Assembly: GCA_009924545.1 (NCBI GenBank)
Contig: RFRL01000016.1
Location: 1-33,289, forward strand
Length of the DNA: 33,289 bases
Direction of reading: 5' to 3'
Source: Planctomycetia bacterium
Lineage (GTDB): Bacteria; Planctomycetota; Planctomycetia; Pirellulales; UBA1268
Positions 23,451-31,273 of this stretch are shown here, one piece after another (positions within the stretch are counted from its first letter, which is position 1; the number at the start of each line of letters is the position of its first letter). A program made the translations under genes and the position numbers. Under the pieces are notes generated by a model. That model was not told the origin of the DNA. It did no database searches and saw nothing but the letters and a program-made list of their open reading frames with translations.

Positions 23451-24518
23451 ATGCCGTCCGATGACCCCGCACCGCGCCCGGAGCCCGCACCACCGGGTGC
23501 CAAGCCCGGTGCCGGTTTCGAGCCCCCCTGGTGGTTGCGGAACCGGCACGCCCAGACGATCGTGCCGACGTTCCTGCCGCGCCCCGATGCCGACCACACC
23601 GCGGTGCTGTGCCGCGTGGACCTCCCCGACGGCGACGCCCTCGCCCTCCACGACGACATCCCTCCCGGCTGGCGCCCGGGGGGGAAGGTGGCGGTGCTCT
23701 CCCACGGCCTGGCCGACCATCACCGCAGTCCGCTCCTGGTCCGGCTCACGGCCAAGCTCACCGCCCGGGGGGTGCGCGTGTTCCGCTGGGACATGCGCAC
23801 CTGCGGCGCGGGCCGGGCCTGGGCGCGACGGCCCTACCATGCGGGGTGCTCGGGCGATCTGGCGGCGGTGGTGGCGGCGGTGCTCGAGTGGTGCCGGTCG
23901 GGCCGCGACCCCGATCCCGACCTCACGCTGTTTGGCGTGTCGCTGTCGGGCAACGTGCTCCTGAAGTATCTCGGCGAGCAGCCGGAACGGGTGCCGGCCG
24001 CCGTCGGCCGGGCGATCGCCGTCAACCCGCCGATCGACCTGGTGTGCGGGGTGGAATCGATCGGCACCCGGATCAACCGCGTCTACGACCGGCACTTCAC
24101 CGGTGTGCTCATCAAGCACCTCGAAGCCTGGTGGGAGGTGCGGCCCGACGCGGTGCGCCCCGCGCCCGGGCCCCGCCCGCGCACGCTCCGCGGCTTCGAC
24201 GACTGGTTCACGGCGCCGGCCATCGGCTGCCGCGATGCCGCCGACTACTACCGGCAGGCGAGCAGCGCCCAGTTCATCCCCGCCATCCGCACACCGACCA
24301 CGATCATCACCTCGCGCGACGACCCGCTGGTGCCGTTCGAGATGTTCGCCGCCGAGCGCGTCGCCTACCCGGAGTGCGTCCGCCTCGTCGCCACCGACCA
24401 CGGTGGGCACGTGGGCTTCGTGGGGCGCAAGGGCGACGACCCCGACACCCGGTGGCTCGACTGGCGCGTGGTGGAGATCGTCACCGGCGTCCCGGTGGCG
24501 AGCGCCGAGCAAGCGTGA
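23451..24518 (+). CDS. YheT-type alpha/beta hydrolase
   Basis: A 355-residue hydrolase of the YheT/ABHD1-3 group. The N-terminal WWLRNRHAQTIVPTF is characteristic of the family. The core has VAVLSHGLADHHRSPL (oxyanion-hole region), VFRWDMRTCG, the nucleophile elbow FGVSLSGN (S164; the usual Gly two places on is Ser), an acid in ITSRDDPLVP (D290 or D291) and H320 in TDHGGHVGF. It is probably a carboxylesterase or lipase-like enzyme on short acyl esters; physiological substrates are not settled for the family. The start at 23451 has AGGA nine bases upstream; the longer frame from 23304 adds low-complexity sequence. TAGCAT at 23425-23430 is a possible -10. No signal peptide is seen. It stands alone, with a 311-base gap after it. 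Confidence 0.93.
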   Translation: MPSDDPAPRPEPAPPGAKPGAGFEPPWWLRNRHAQTIVPTFLPRPDADHTAVLCRVDLPDGDALALHDDIPPGWRPGGKVAVLSHGLADHHRSPLLVRLTAKLTARGVRVFRWDMRTCGAGRAWARRPYHAGCSGDLAAVVAAVLEWCRSGRDPDPDLTLFGVSLSGNVLLKYLGEQPERVPAAVGRAIAVNPPIDLVCGVESIGTRINRVYDRHFTGVLIKHLEAWWEVRPDAVRPAPGPRPRTLRGFDDWFTAPAIGCRDAADYYRQASSAQFIPAIRTPTTIITSRDDPLVPFEMFAAERVAYPECVRLVATDHGGHVGFVGRKGDDPDTRWLDWRVVEIVTGVPVASAEQA

Positions 24519-24696
24519 GCCGGGCGGATGGCGTGAGTTTTCCGTGGGGAGCCGGGCGGAGGTCCCGTTGTTGCACGGCAGCGGGCGGACGCTGTAAGGA
24601 TTCGCTGCCGCCGGTCCCGGAGCGGGCGCTTGCGTTGGTTCGAGACTCGCCGATATGCTCCCGGCCCGGTCGGCGTTCACCGCTGTGCTGGACGAG

Positions 24697-24723
24697 GCCG
24701 AGTCGTCGGCCGAGTCGTCGGCC
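24697..24723. repeat. 12-bp tandem repeat (2.25 copies)
   Basis: The unit GCCGAGTCGTCG occurs at 24697-24708 and 24709-24720, followed by GCC. It sits in the leader of the NTF2-like gene. It could be a slippage product; no function is evident. Confidence 0.85.
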
Positions 24724-24817
24724 AGGTCGTTGAATTGGCGGCCGGTCGCGACGGGCGTACCGTCGTGGCTGAACACGTGCGTGTGGAACAAGGTCGTCCT
24801 GGAAACGCTAGAAGTAC

Positions 24818-24823
24818 AAGGAG
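24818..24823 (+). promoter_or_regulatory. Strong ribosome binding site of the NTF2-like gene
   Basis: AAGGAG ends six bases before the ATG at 24830. This fixes the start and excludes the TTG at 24824, which would lie directly against the site. Confidence 0.7.
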
Positions 24824-24829
24824 TTGCGG

Positions 24830-25318
24830 ATGAAACAGTTCGTATCGTGCCTGGTCGTGCTGGCGGCCCTGGGGGCCGTGGCGCGGGGGGAGCAGAATCA
24901 AGGTCAGGACAACGGCGTCAAGGCCGCCGTCGAAGCGTGGGCGGAGGCATACAAGGCCGGTGACGTCGAAAAAATGGCCGCCCTCTACTCCAACTCCGAC
25001 CGTGTGACGCTGATCACGTCCACGGGCAAGTTGATCAAGGGAATCGAAGGCGCCCGCGCGATGTACAAGGTCGATTTCGTTGCCGCGAAGCGCAACAAGA
25101 TCACTTTGAACGACATGTTCGTGAACCAACTTGGTGACATCGCCTGGGTCACGTTCAAGTACACCGCGGACTTCGCGAAGACCGACGACAACAGCAAGTG
25201 GCAACTGAACAGCCGCGGGACGATGGTGCTGAAGAAAGAGGACGGGAAGTGGAAAATCGTCCAGGAGCATTTTTCGCCGCGCGACGACATTGAGCGCCTG
25301 ACGCCCGTCAAGGAGTGA
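24830..25318 (+). CDS. Secreted NTF2/SnoaL-like protein
   Basis: A 162-residue protein with a signal peptide (MKQFVSCLVVLAALGAVARG) and a ~130-residue NTF2-superfamily domain of the SnoaL/DUF4440 kind. AVEAWAEAYKAGDVEKMAAL, then YSNSDRVTLITSTGKLIKG, is the first helix-plus-strand, and SRGTMVLKKEDGKWKIVQEH, then FSPRD, the last strands with the conserved Trp. Such cone-shaped domains bind small hydrophobic ligands or act as enzymes; relatives in secreted form are mostly uncharacterised, so the function is open. The strong AAGGAG fixes the start. The gene has lower GC and more Lys, Asn and Asp codons than its neighbours, and short tandem repeats lie on both sides, hinting at a different origin. 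A perfect hairpin follows ten bases after the stop. Confidence 0.88.
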   Translation: MKQFVSCLVVLAALGAVARGEQNQGQDNGVKAAVEAWAEAYKAGDVEKMAALYSNSDRVTLITSTGKLIKGIEGARAMYKVDFVAAKRNKITLNDMFVNQLGDIAWVTFKYTADFAKTDDNSKWQLNSRGTMVLKKEDGKWKIVQEHFSPRDDIERLTPVKE

Positions 25319-25328
25319 CTCGTGGTCC

Positions 25329-25359
25329 CCTGCCGGGAGGGCCCGCGCCTCCCGGCAGG
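25329..25359 (+). terminator. 12-bp perfect hairpin after the NTF2-like gene
   Basis: CCTGCCGGGAGG (25329-25340) and CCTCCCGGCAGG (25348-25359) are exact inverted repeats around a 7-base loop, ten bases after the stop codon. The stem is very stable. No T-run follows, so it would stop or protect transcripts by structure alone. Confidence 0.6.
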
Positions 25360-25377
25360 CGCACGGGACGATTCGTC

Positions 25378-25430
25378 GACAGACCGCTCGTCGACAGACC
25401 ACGCCGCGACAGACCACGCCGCGACAGACC
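25378..25430. repeat. 15-bp tandem repeat (about 3.5 copies)
   Basis: Units at 25378-25392, 25393-25407, 25408-25422 and a partial one at 25423-25430 share GACAGACC. The second and third are identical (GACAGACCACGCCGC); the first differs in its last seven bases. It lies between two hairpins in the gap between convergent genes. Copies are too short and unspaced for a CRISPR array. Confidence 0.85.
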
Positions 25431-25488
25431 GGGGGCGGGCTGACGGCGGTTCAGGGTGGCGTGGCGCTCGCCGCGCGGGGCGTATCCG

Positions 25489-25517
25489 GGCGGTGGCCTG
25501 TCGCGCAGGCCACCGCC
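25489..25517 (-). terminator. 12-bp perfect hairpin after the propeller/cytochrome gene
   Basis: GGCGGTGGCCTG (25489-25500) and CAGGCCACCGCC (25506-25517) are exact inverted repeats with a 5-base loop, 28 bases beyond the stop codon of the minus-strand cytochrome gene. Together with the hairpin at 25329 it separates the two convergent genes. No T-run adjoins it. Confidence 0.55.
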
Positions 25518-25545
25518 GAGCGCGCGAGAAAAAGCCCGGCGGGGG

Positions 25546-28296
25546 TCACTTCTTCTTCTTGAACCGGCCGCCGTTCCCCTTGTCGCGCGACAGTGAGTAG
25601 GCGAGGAGGTCGAGGACCTCCTCCTCGTTGAGCGTGTCGATGAGCCCCTTGGGCATGAGCGACTGCGACGAGGTCTGGATCTCTTCGATGTCGCTGCGCG
25701 GGATCGTCACCGACTTGGTGGCGTCCTCCGGATCGGTCACCACGGTGATCGAGTCGGCCGACTCGGCGACGATCCGCCCGGTGTGGGCCCGGCCGCCGCG
25801 GGTGAGGACGATGCTCGCCTTGTACTGGTCGGAGATCACCTTGCTCGGTTCGACGATCGCCTCCACGAGGTCCTTCACCGGGAAGCGGCCGGCGGCCTGG
25901 GTGAGGTCGGGGCCGGTCGACCCCCCCTCCTCGCCGAAGCGGTGGCAGACGATGCACCGCGCCGCTGCGAACGCCTTCTTGCCGTGCTCGAAGTCGCGGC
26001 CGCTCTCCAGGCGCTCCGCCGCCGCAGCGAGTACCGCCTCGGTCGTCCACATCCGGCCCGGGCCCGCCGGCTTGGGCAGCGGCGGCGGCGTCCAGGGGGT
26101 GCGCGCCCCGAGGGTCTCGAGGGCCAGCTTGTCGTTCTCAGAGAGGGTCGCCAGGCTCTCCGCCTCGATGTTGGCGAGGAACTTGCGGTAGCTGTTGCCG
26201 CCGGCCCACTGCCGGGCCCGCGCGAACCACTCGTAGTAGCCCTTGCGATCGGCCATGGTCCACATCGACTTGTCGGCCGCGGTGCGCAGCGCGTAGGCGT
26301 AGTGGATCTGGAGGAGGTCGGTGCGCTTCTCGAGCGCCGACCGGACCGCCCCGCCGTAGTTGGCGTTGCGCTCGATGAGGCGGGCGAGGTCGCTCTCGTC
26401 GGGGGCGAGGTTGGTCTGCCCCGCCGAGCGGCTCGGCGCCGCCAGCATCCCCACCAGCTTCGGCACGATCCCCGGTGCCTTCACCGCCACCAGCAGGCTC
26501 GCCAGCTCGCGGTCGAGGTCGAAGTGACCTGAGGGGAAGAGGGGTGCGAGGCGGGCGGCGATCCGGGCCGCCGCCGCGGCCGGTGGGGCACCGAGGCGGA
26601 TGAGGGCCAATTCGGTGGCGCGCACGAGGTCGAGTTGCGCGCCCGGCGGCAGCCCGGCGGGGTCGATCCGATCGAGCGCTGCAAGGATCGCCCCCTGGGC
26701 CGACGGATCGGCCTGCCGGGCCAGCGCGATCGCCCCCTGGATGGTGGCCGTGGCGTTGTCGGCGGCGAGGACCCGGGCCTGCCAGGATTCGACCGGTTGG
26801 TGCTCGAGGGCCACCCGGGCGGCGTAGCGGATGAATCGGTCGGGGTCGCCGAGGTGCAGCAGGGCGGTGGCCACCGCGGCGGCCGGATCGGCGGCGCGGG
26901 TGTGGAGGGCCTCGAGCGCGCGGCGGAGTCGCCGGTCGGCCTCCCCGGCGGTGGAGCGTGCGTCGACGGCGGTGGTCGGCTCATCCCCCGCGTAGGTCAC
27001 GCGGAACAGTTCCCCCTGGCCGCCACGGCCGCCGACGGTGAAATAGAGGGCGCCGTCGCTGCCCACGGTGGCGTCGGTGAGCGGCAACGGCGTCCGTGCG
27101 ACGAACTCCTCTTTCGTGGCCTTGTAGGTGGAGCCGTCGGGTTGGAGATGGACGGCGTACATCGTGCCGAACGTCCAGTCACAGATGAACAGCGCCTGCT
27201 GGTAGCGCGCCGGGAACTTCGTCCCGTAGCCGAAGGTCACCCCCACCGGCGAGCCGGGGCCGATGTCGACAAGCGCCGGCAGGCTGTCGGGGAAGCTGGC
27301 CGGCCACTTGCCCGTGCCGCTCCGCCAGCCGAGTTCGCTCCCGCTGGTGGCGTGATTGACGCGCGTCGGGCGGTACCACGGCGTGCCGAAGTCCCATTCC
27401 ATGTCGGCGTCGTAGACGAACATCTCGCCGTCGGCGTTGAAGGCGAAGTCGTACGGATTGCGGTAGCCGGCGGTCCACACCTCCCAGGCCTTCCCCTCGG
27501 GGTCGGTGCTGACGACGTAGCCCCCCGGGGCGAGGATCCCCGCGGCGTGGCCGTTGCCGTCCCACATCCGCGTCACCATCTGGTCCTCGTCCCAGTTGGC
27601 GGGGAGGCGGCTCGTGGCCTCGGGCGCGAGGGTGACGCGCCGCTGGTTCGCCCGGATGCCCCCCATCGTCTGCGGTTCGGTGACGTCGGTCACCGCGAAG
27701 GGGACCTTCGTGTGGTTGCCGCAGACGATGAACAGCCGCGTGCCGTCGGGGGAGAGGCGGATGGCGTGGGGGCCGTGCTCGCCGCCACCGTCGAAGGTGC
27801 GCAGCTTCTCCACCGCGTCGAGGGTGTCGTCGCCGTCGCTGTCGCGCACCCGGTACAGGCCGCTGCCCGGCCCGCCGTTGCAGACGACGTACAGGCTGTC
27901 GAAGGCCCACAGCAAGCCCTGGGCGCCGGTGAGCGGCACGGGGATCTTCTCCACCACCGTCGGCCGCGAGCCGTCGAGCGGCGCCGGCGTGATGCGCACC
28001 AGCCCCTTGTCGCCCTGGTCGCTGGCGATGAGGCGCCCCTTGGCGTCGGTCCCCAGGCAGACCCAACTGCCGAATTCATCCTTGGGGACGACGAACAGCC
28101 GCTCCACGCGGAACCCGGCCGGCACGATGAACGGCGGCTGGGCCGCGTCGGCGGGGGCGGCGCCGGGGAGCACGGTGGGCATCACCTCGGCGGGCTGCTC
28201 GTGTCGCGCCGCCGCGCCCGCCGGATCGGCGGCGCGGGCGACGGCGCAGGAAACGCACAGCAGGCAGGCGAACGGGAGGGCCTTGCGGATGGGCAT
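25546..28296 (-). CDS. Secreted propeller / HEAT / cytochrome c protein
   Basis: A 916-residue PVC-type dehydrogenase-like protein. Signal peptide at residues 1-22 (MPIRKALPFACLLCVSCAVA). A propeller domain follows (~55-450): PAGFRVERLFVVPKDEFGSW, GLLWAFDSLYVVCNGGPGSG, DGDDTLDAVEKL and SDGALYFTVGGRGG, related to soluble glucose/sorbosone-type dehydrogenases. Then come HEAT-like repeats (~470-740) and a C-terminal haem domain (~760-916) with C781-I-V-C784-H, GPDLTQAAG and SLMPKG, the same pattern as in the larger protein at 2636. The chain ends in FKKKK, a basic tail of four AAG codons. The start at 28296 is chosen to put the signal peptide first. It probably oxidises a sugar-like compound outside the cytoplasm. 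It is divergent from the M1 peptidase gene and has a promoter-like sequence upstream. Confidence 0.94.
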   Translation of the reverse strand: MPIRKALPFACLLCVSCAVARAADPAGAAARHEQPAEVMPTVLPGAAPADAAQPPFIVPAGFRVERLFVVPKDEFGSWVCLGTDAKGRLIASDQGDKGLVRITPAPLDGSRPTVVEKIPVPLTGAQGLLWAFDSLYVVCNGGPGSGLYRVRDSDGDDTLDAVEKLRTFDGGGEHGPHAIRLSPDGTRLFIVCGNHTKVPFAVTDVTEPQTMGGIRANQRRVTLAPEATSRLPANWDEDQMVTRMWDGNGHAAGILAPGGYVVSTDPEGKAWEVWTAGYRNPYDFAFNADGEMFVYDADMEWDFGTPWYRPTRVNHATSGSELGWRSGTGKWPASFPDSLPALVDIGPGSPVGVTFGYGTKFPARYQQALFICDWTFGTMYAVHLQPDGSTYKATKEEFVARTPLPLTDATVGSDGALYFTVGGRGGQGELFRVTYAGDEPTTAVDARSTAGEADRRLRRALEALHTRAADPAAAVATALLHLGDPDRFIRYAARVALEHQPVESWQARVLAADNATATIQGAIALARQADPSAQGAILAALDRIDPAGLPPGAQLDLVRATELALIRLGAPPAAAAARIAARLAPLFPSGHFDLDRELASLLVAVKAPGIVPKLVGMLAAPSRSAGQTNLAPDESDLARLIERNANYGGAVRSALEKRTDLLQIHYAYALRTAADKSMWTMADRKGYYEWFARARQWAGGNSYRKFLANIEAESLATLSENDKLALETLGARTPWTPPPLPKPAGPGRMWTTEAVLAAAAERLESGRDFEHGKKAFAAARCIVCHRFGEEGGSTGPDLTQAAGRFPVKDLVEAIVEPSKVISDQYKASIVLTRGGRAHTGRIVAESADSITVVTDPEDATKSVTIPRSDIEEIQTSSQSLMPKGLIDTLNEEEVLDLLAYSLSRDKGNGGRFKKKK

Positions 28297-28371
28297 GGAA
28301 CCGGTGCCTCGGGCGGGAAATGGAGAGCCTGCGGCGACCCTCCCCACGGGGGCCGGCGCGGAAACCCGGCC

Positions 28372-28400
28372 ATGATACCCGGCCCCCGATCCGGTCCCAA
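28372..28400 (-). promoter_or_regulatory. Sigma-70-like promoter of the propeller/cytochrome gene
   Basis: On the minus strand, TTGGGA (28395-28400), a 17-base spacer and TATCAT (28372-28377) match the housekeeping pattern at 4/6 and 5/6 positions. It lies ~75 bases before the ATG, in DNA that is otherwise very GC-rich. A TATACT at 28429-28434 on the plus strand could serve the divergent peptidase gene but has no good -35 partner. Confidence 0.45.
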
Positions 28401-28472
28401 CGTGGCCCCGGGGCCCCCGCCGGCGAACTATACTCGCGGGGTTTCCCTCGTCGTCCGCCGGAGGTGGTGATC

Positions 28473-31211
28473 ATGTCGCAGGGCGTCCGCACGATGCGGC
28501 TGAGGGTGTCGGGGTTGGTCGTGGCCGCCGTGGCCCTGTGCGCGCCTGGCGTTGAATGCGTGGCCCGGGCCGCCGAGGAGGAGATCCTCTGCCGCTGCCA
28601 CCATGGCGCCTGCCACGAGCATGCCGGCGCTGCCGCCCCCGCGGCCAAGGGGGATCCGCCATCGCGGCAGTACGCGCCCGACCGCACGGTCGACATGCTC
28701 CACCTGAAGATCGACTGCACCCCCGACTTCGCCCGGCATGCGGTGCGCGCCACGACGTCGCTGTCGTTCCAGCCGATCGCCCGGCCGCTCACCACGCTGC
28801 GCCTCGACGCCGTCGACCTCACCGTCCACTCTCTCCGCGCCGAAGCGGCCGGGGCCGACGTGCCGGTGGCCGACGTGGCCGTGGGGCGCGACGCGATCCT
28901 GGTGACCTTCGCCGCGCCGGTGGCGGCAGGCCGGGAGATCACCCTCCACGTCGACCACTCCGCCGAGCCGCGCCGCGGGCTCTACTTCCGCACCCCCGAC
29001 ATGGGTTACCCCGCCGGCGACACGCACGTGTGGACACAGGGGGAGTCGCACGAGGCGCGGCACTGGTTCCCGTGCCACGACTATCCCAATGAGAAGTGCA
29101 CGACCGAGGTGATCTGCCATGTGCCCCCGGCGATGACCGTCCTCTCCAACGGCCGGCTGATGGGGGAGGAGACCGATCCCGCCACCGGCCTCAAGGCGGT
29201 GCGCTGGCTGCAGGACAAGCCGCACGTCAGTTACCTCGTGTGCCTCGTCGCCGGGCACCTGGCGAAGCTCGAGGGGAAGCACCGCGACGTGCCACTGGCC
29301 TTTTGGACGCAGCCGTCGACGGCCGCCGTGGCCGCCAACTCCTTCCGCGACACCCCCGGCATCATGGCCTTCTTCGAGGAGGAGATCGGCGTCCCCTTCC
29401 CGTGGGCCAAGTACGACCAGGTCACGATCCAGGATTTCGTCGCCGGCGGGATGGAGAACACGAGCCTCACCACGCTCACCGACCAGACGCTGTTCTCCAC
29501 CGCGACGGAGAACATCCGCACCACGCGCTCCCTCGACGCCCACGAGATGGCCCACCAGTGGTTCGGCGACCTGGTGACCTGCAAGGACTGGAGCCACCTG
29601 TGGCTCAACGAGGGCTTCGCCACCTACTATTCCCACCTCCACGCCGGCCGGCTCTTCGGCCGCGACGAGCTGCTCTACGGCCTGTGGCTCGATGCCGAGA
29701 ACAAGATCCTCCCCCAGGCCGACGATCACCGGCCGATCGTCCACAAGGGCTACCGCGATCCGCGCGAGCAGTTCGACTGGCGCGCCTACCCCAAGGGGAG
29801 CTGGGTGCTGCACATGCTCCGCCACCAACTCGGCGAGGATCTCTACCGCCGGGCGGTGCGCACCTACCTCGAGCGCCACGCCTACGGCACGGTGACCACC
29901 GACGACTTCCGCCAGGTGCTCGAGGAGACCAGCGGCCTGCCCCTCGACCGGTTCTTCGACCAGTGGCTCTACCACGGTCGGCACCCCGACCTGAAGATCG
30001 AGTACCGCTGGCAGCCGGAGGAGAAGCTGGCCCATGTCGCGATCCGGCAGACGCAGCCGGTCTCGGCCGACGTCCTCCTGTTCGCCTTCCCGGCGACGAT
30101 CCGTTTCGTGCTCGGCGACGGCACGGTGGTCGACCGGCGGGTGGAGATCGACTCCGCGGCCCGCGAGTTCGACTTCAGCCTGCCTGTGCAGCCGAAGCTC
30201 GTGCGCTTCGACCCCGACTTCACGCTCCTGGCCCGGATCGACTTCGACCTTCCCGATGCCATGCACCTCGAGCAGCTCGAGCGGGCCGACGATCCGATCG
30301 GGAGAATCCTCGCCGTGAAGGCCTTCGGCAAGCGGAAGACCCGCGCGGGGATCGAGCGTCTCGGCCGCGTCCTCCGCGAGGACCCCTTCCGTGGCGTCCG
30401 CGAGCAGGCGGCAGCGGCGCTCCAGGGAGCCGGCAGCGACGAGGCCCTCGTCGAGCTGGAGCGGTCGCTCGACCAGCCCGACGCGCGTGTCCGGCGCCGC
30501 GTGGTGGAGGCGTTGGCCACGTTCTACCGCCCGGCGGTGATGGAGCGGCTGTTGGTGATCGCCCGCGACGAAGCCAACCCCGCCATCCGCGCCGCGGCCC
30601 TCGAGGGGCTTGCCAAATACGACGCCGACCAGGCCCGGGAAGCGATCCTCGTCGGCCTGCGGAGCGAATCGTTCCGCGAGGAGGTGGCCGCCGGCGCGAT
30701 CGCGGCGCTCGGCGGCACGCACGACGACACCCTGCTCGAGCCGCTTCTGCGCACGGTTCAGGCCCGGGGCGACGGCCTCCCGCCGCGGGTGCTCGGCCGG
30801 GCGCTGGAGACCGCCGGCCGGCTGGGGAGCCTGCGCACGGAAAAGGACACCGTCCGCGAGTTCCTCCTCGCCCACACGTCCGACCAGCGGCTGCCAGTGC
30901 GGTCGGCCGCCCTGACGGCACTCGGTGAGCTGGGCGACGCGCGGGCCCGGCCGGTGCTCGAGGGCTTCGCGGCCCTGGGGCCCGACGACCGCGTCGGCAA
31001 GGTGGCGACCGAGGCCCTCGACACACTGCGCCAGCGGCAGCCGGCGGTGCCCGAGGAGGTCAAGGAGCTCCGCGGGGAGTTGCGGCGCGTCGCCGACGAG
31101 CAGCGCAAGCTCCGCGACGAGCTGGAGGGGGTCGAGCGTCGTGCCAAGGAGCGCGCCACCGCTCCACAGAACCCTGCCCCGGCGCCTGCCGCTCCCGCCC
31201 CTGCCGGGTGA
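28473..31211 (+). CDS. Secreted M1 family metallopeptidase with HEAT repeats
   Basis: A 912-residue aminopeptidase N-like protein. The ATG at 28473 has a strong GGAGGT (28460-28465). A signal peptide ends near residue 34. A Cys/His-rich patch follows: CRCHHGACHEH at 40-50. The beta-sandwich N-domain leads to the catalytic domain with GGMEN (325-329), HEMAH (357-361) and E380 in LWLNEGF, a complete zinc site of M1 type, so it should release N-terminal residues from peptides. The substrate domain ends near 600 (FFDQWLYHGRHPDLKI). HEAT-like repeats occupy ~620-855, then a coiled coil (861-895; KELRGELRRVADEQRKLRDE) and a Pro/Ala tail. HEAT repeats plus coiled coil suggest docking to another envelope protein. 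It is convergent with the permease gene. Confidence 0.95.
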   Translation: MSQGVRTMRLRVSGLVVAAVALCAPGVECVARAAEEEILCRCHHGACHEHAGAAAPAAKGDPPSRQYAPDRTVDMLHLKIDCTPDFARHAVRATTSLSFQPIARPLTTLRLDAVDLTVHSLRAEAAGADVPVADVAVGRDAILVTFAAPVAAGREITLHVDHSAEPRRGLYFRTPDMGYPAGDTHVWTQGESHEARHWFPCHDYPNEKCTTEVICHVPPAMTVLSNGRLMGEETDPATGLKAVRWLQDKPHVSYLVCLVAGHLAKLEGKHRDVPLAFWTQPSTAAVAANSFRDTPGIMAFFEEEIGVPFPWAKYDQVTIQDFVAGGMENTSLTTLTDQTLFSTATENIRTTRSLDAHEMAHQWFGDLVTCKDWSHLWLNEGFATYYSHLHAGRLFGRDELLYGLWLDAENKILPQADDHRPIVHKGYRDPREQFDWRAYPKGSWVLHMLRHQLGEDLYRRAVRTYLERHAYGTVTTDDFRQVLEETSGLPLDRFFDQWLYHGRHPDLKIEYRWQPEEKLAHVAIRQTQPVSADVLLFAFPATIRFVLGDGTVVDRRVEIDSAAREFDFSLPVQPKLVRFDPDFTLLARIDFDLPDAMHLEQLERADDPIGRILAVKAFGKRKTRAGIERLGRVLREDPFRGVREQAAAALQGAGSDEALVELERSLDQPDARVRRRVVEALATFYRPAVMERLLVIARDEANPAIRAAALEGLAKYDADQAREAILVGLRSESFREEVAAGAIAALGGTHDDTLLEPLLRTVQARGDGLPPRVLGRALETAGRLGSLRTEKDTVREFLLAHTSDQRLPVRSAALTALGELGDARARPVLEGFAALGPDDRVGKVATEALDTLRQRQPAVPEEVKELRGELRRVADEQRKLRDELEGVERRAKERATAPQNPAPAPAAPAPAG

Positions 31212-31273
31212 CGGCGCGGCAACTGTGACGTCGCGGTGAGACGTCCCGCGAGCGGTGCGCCATCTCCAGTCGC

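Larger units (their letters stand above)
24519..24829. other. Intergenic region with a short tandem repeat, no gene supported
   Basis: The 311 bases between the hydrolase and the NTF2-like gene hold several small open frames but none with a convincing start, hydrophobic leader or family motif. TTGCGT (24630-24635), 18 bases, and TATGCT (24654-24659) could be a weak promoter giving a ~165-base leader. A 12-bp tandem repeat lies at 24697-24723. The final AAGGAG at 24818-24823 is the ribosome site of the next gene. Confidence 0.4.

Noticed and set aside
24560-24660. A tRNA-like T-loop (GGTTCGAGACTC) after the hydrolase gene
   Set aside because: The flanking bases do not pair to make a T stem, and no acceptor stem or anticodon arm can be drawn.
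24655-24963. A 102-codon plus-strand frame through the leader of the NTF2-like gene
   Set aside because: It overlaps the start of the NTF2-like gene in another frame, has no ribosome site or family motif, and turns Gly/Arg-rich in the overlap.
25378-25430. Possible CRISPR array or inverted-repeat mobile element ends
   Set aside because: The units are 15 bp with no spacers, no cas or transposase gene is present, and the nearby hairpins sit at gene ends where terminators are expected.
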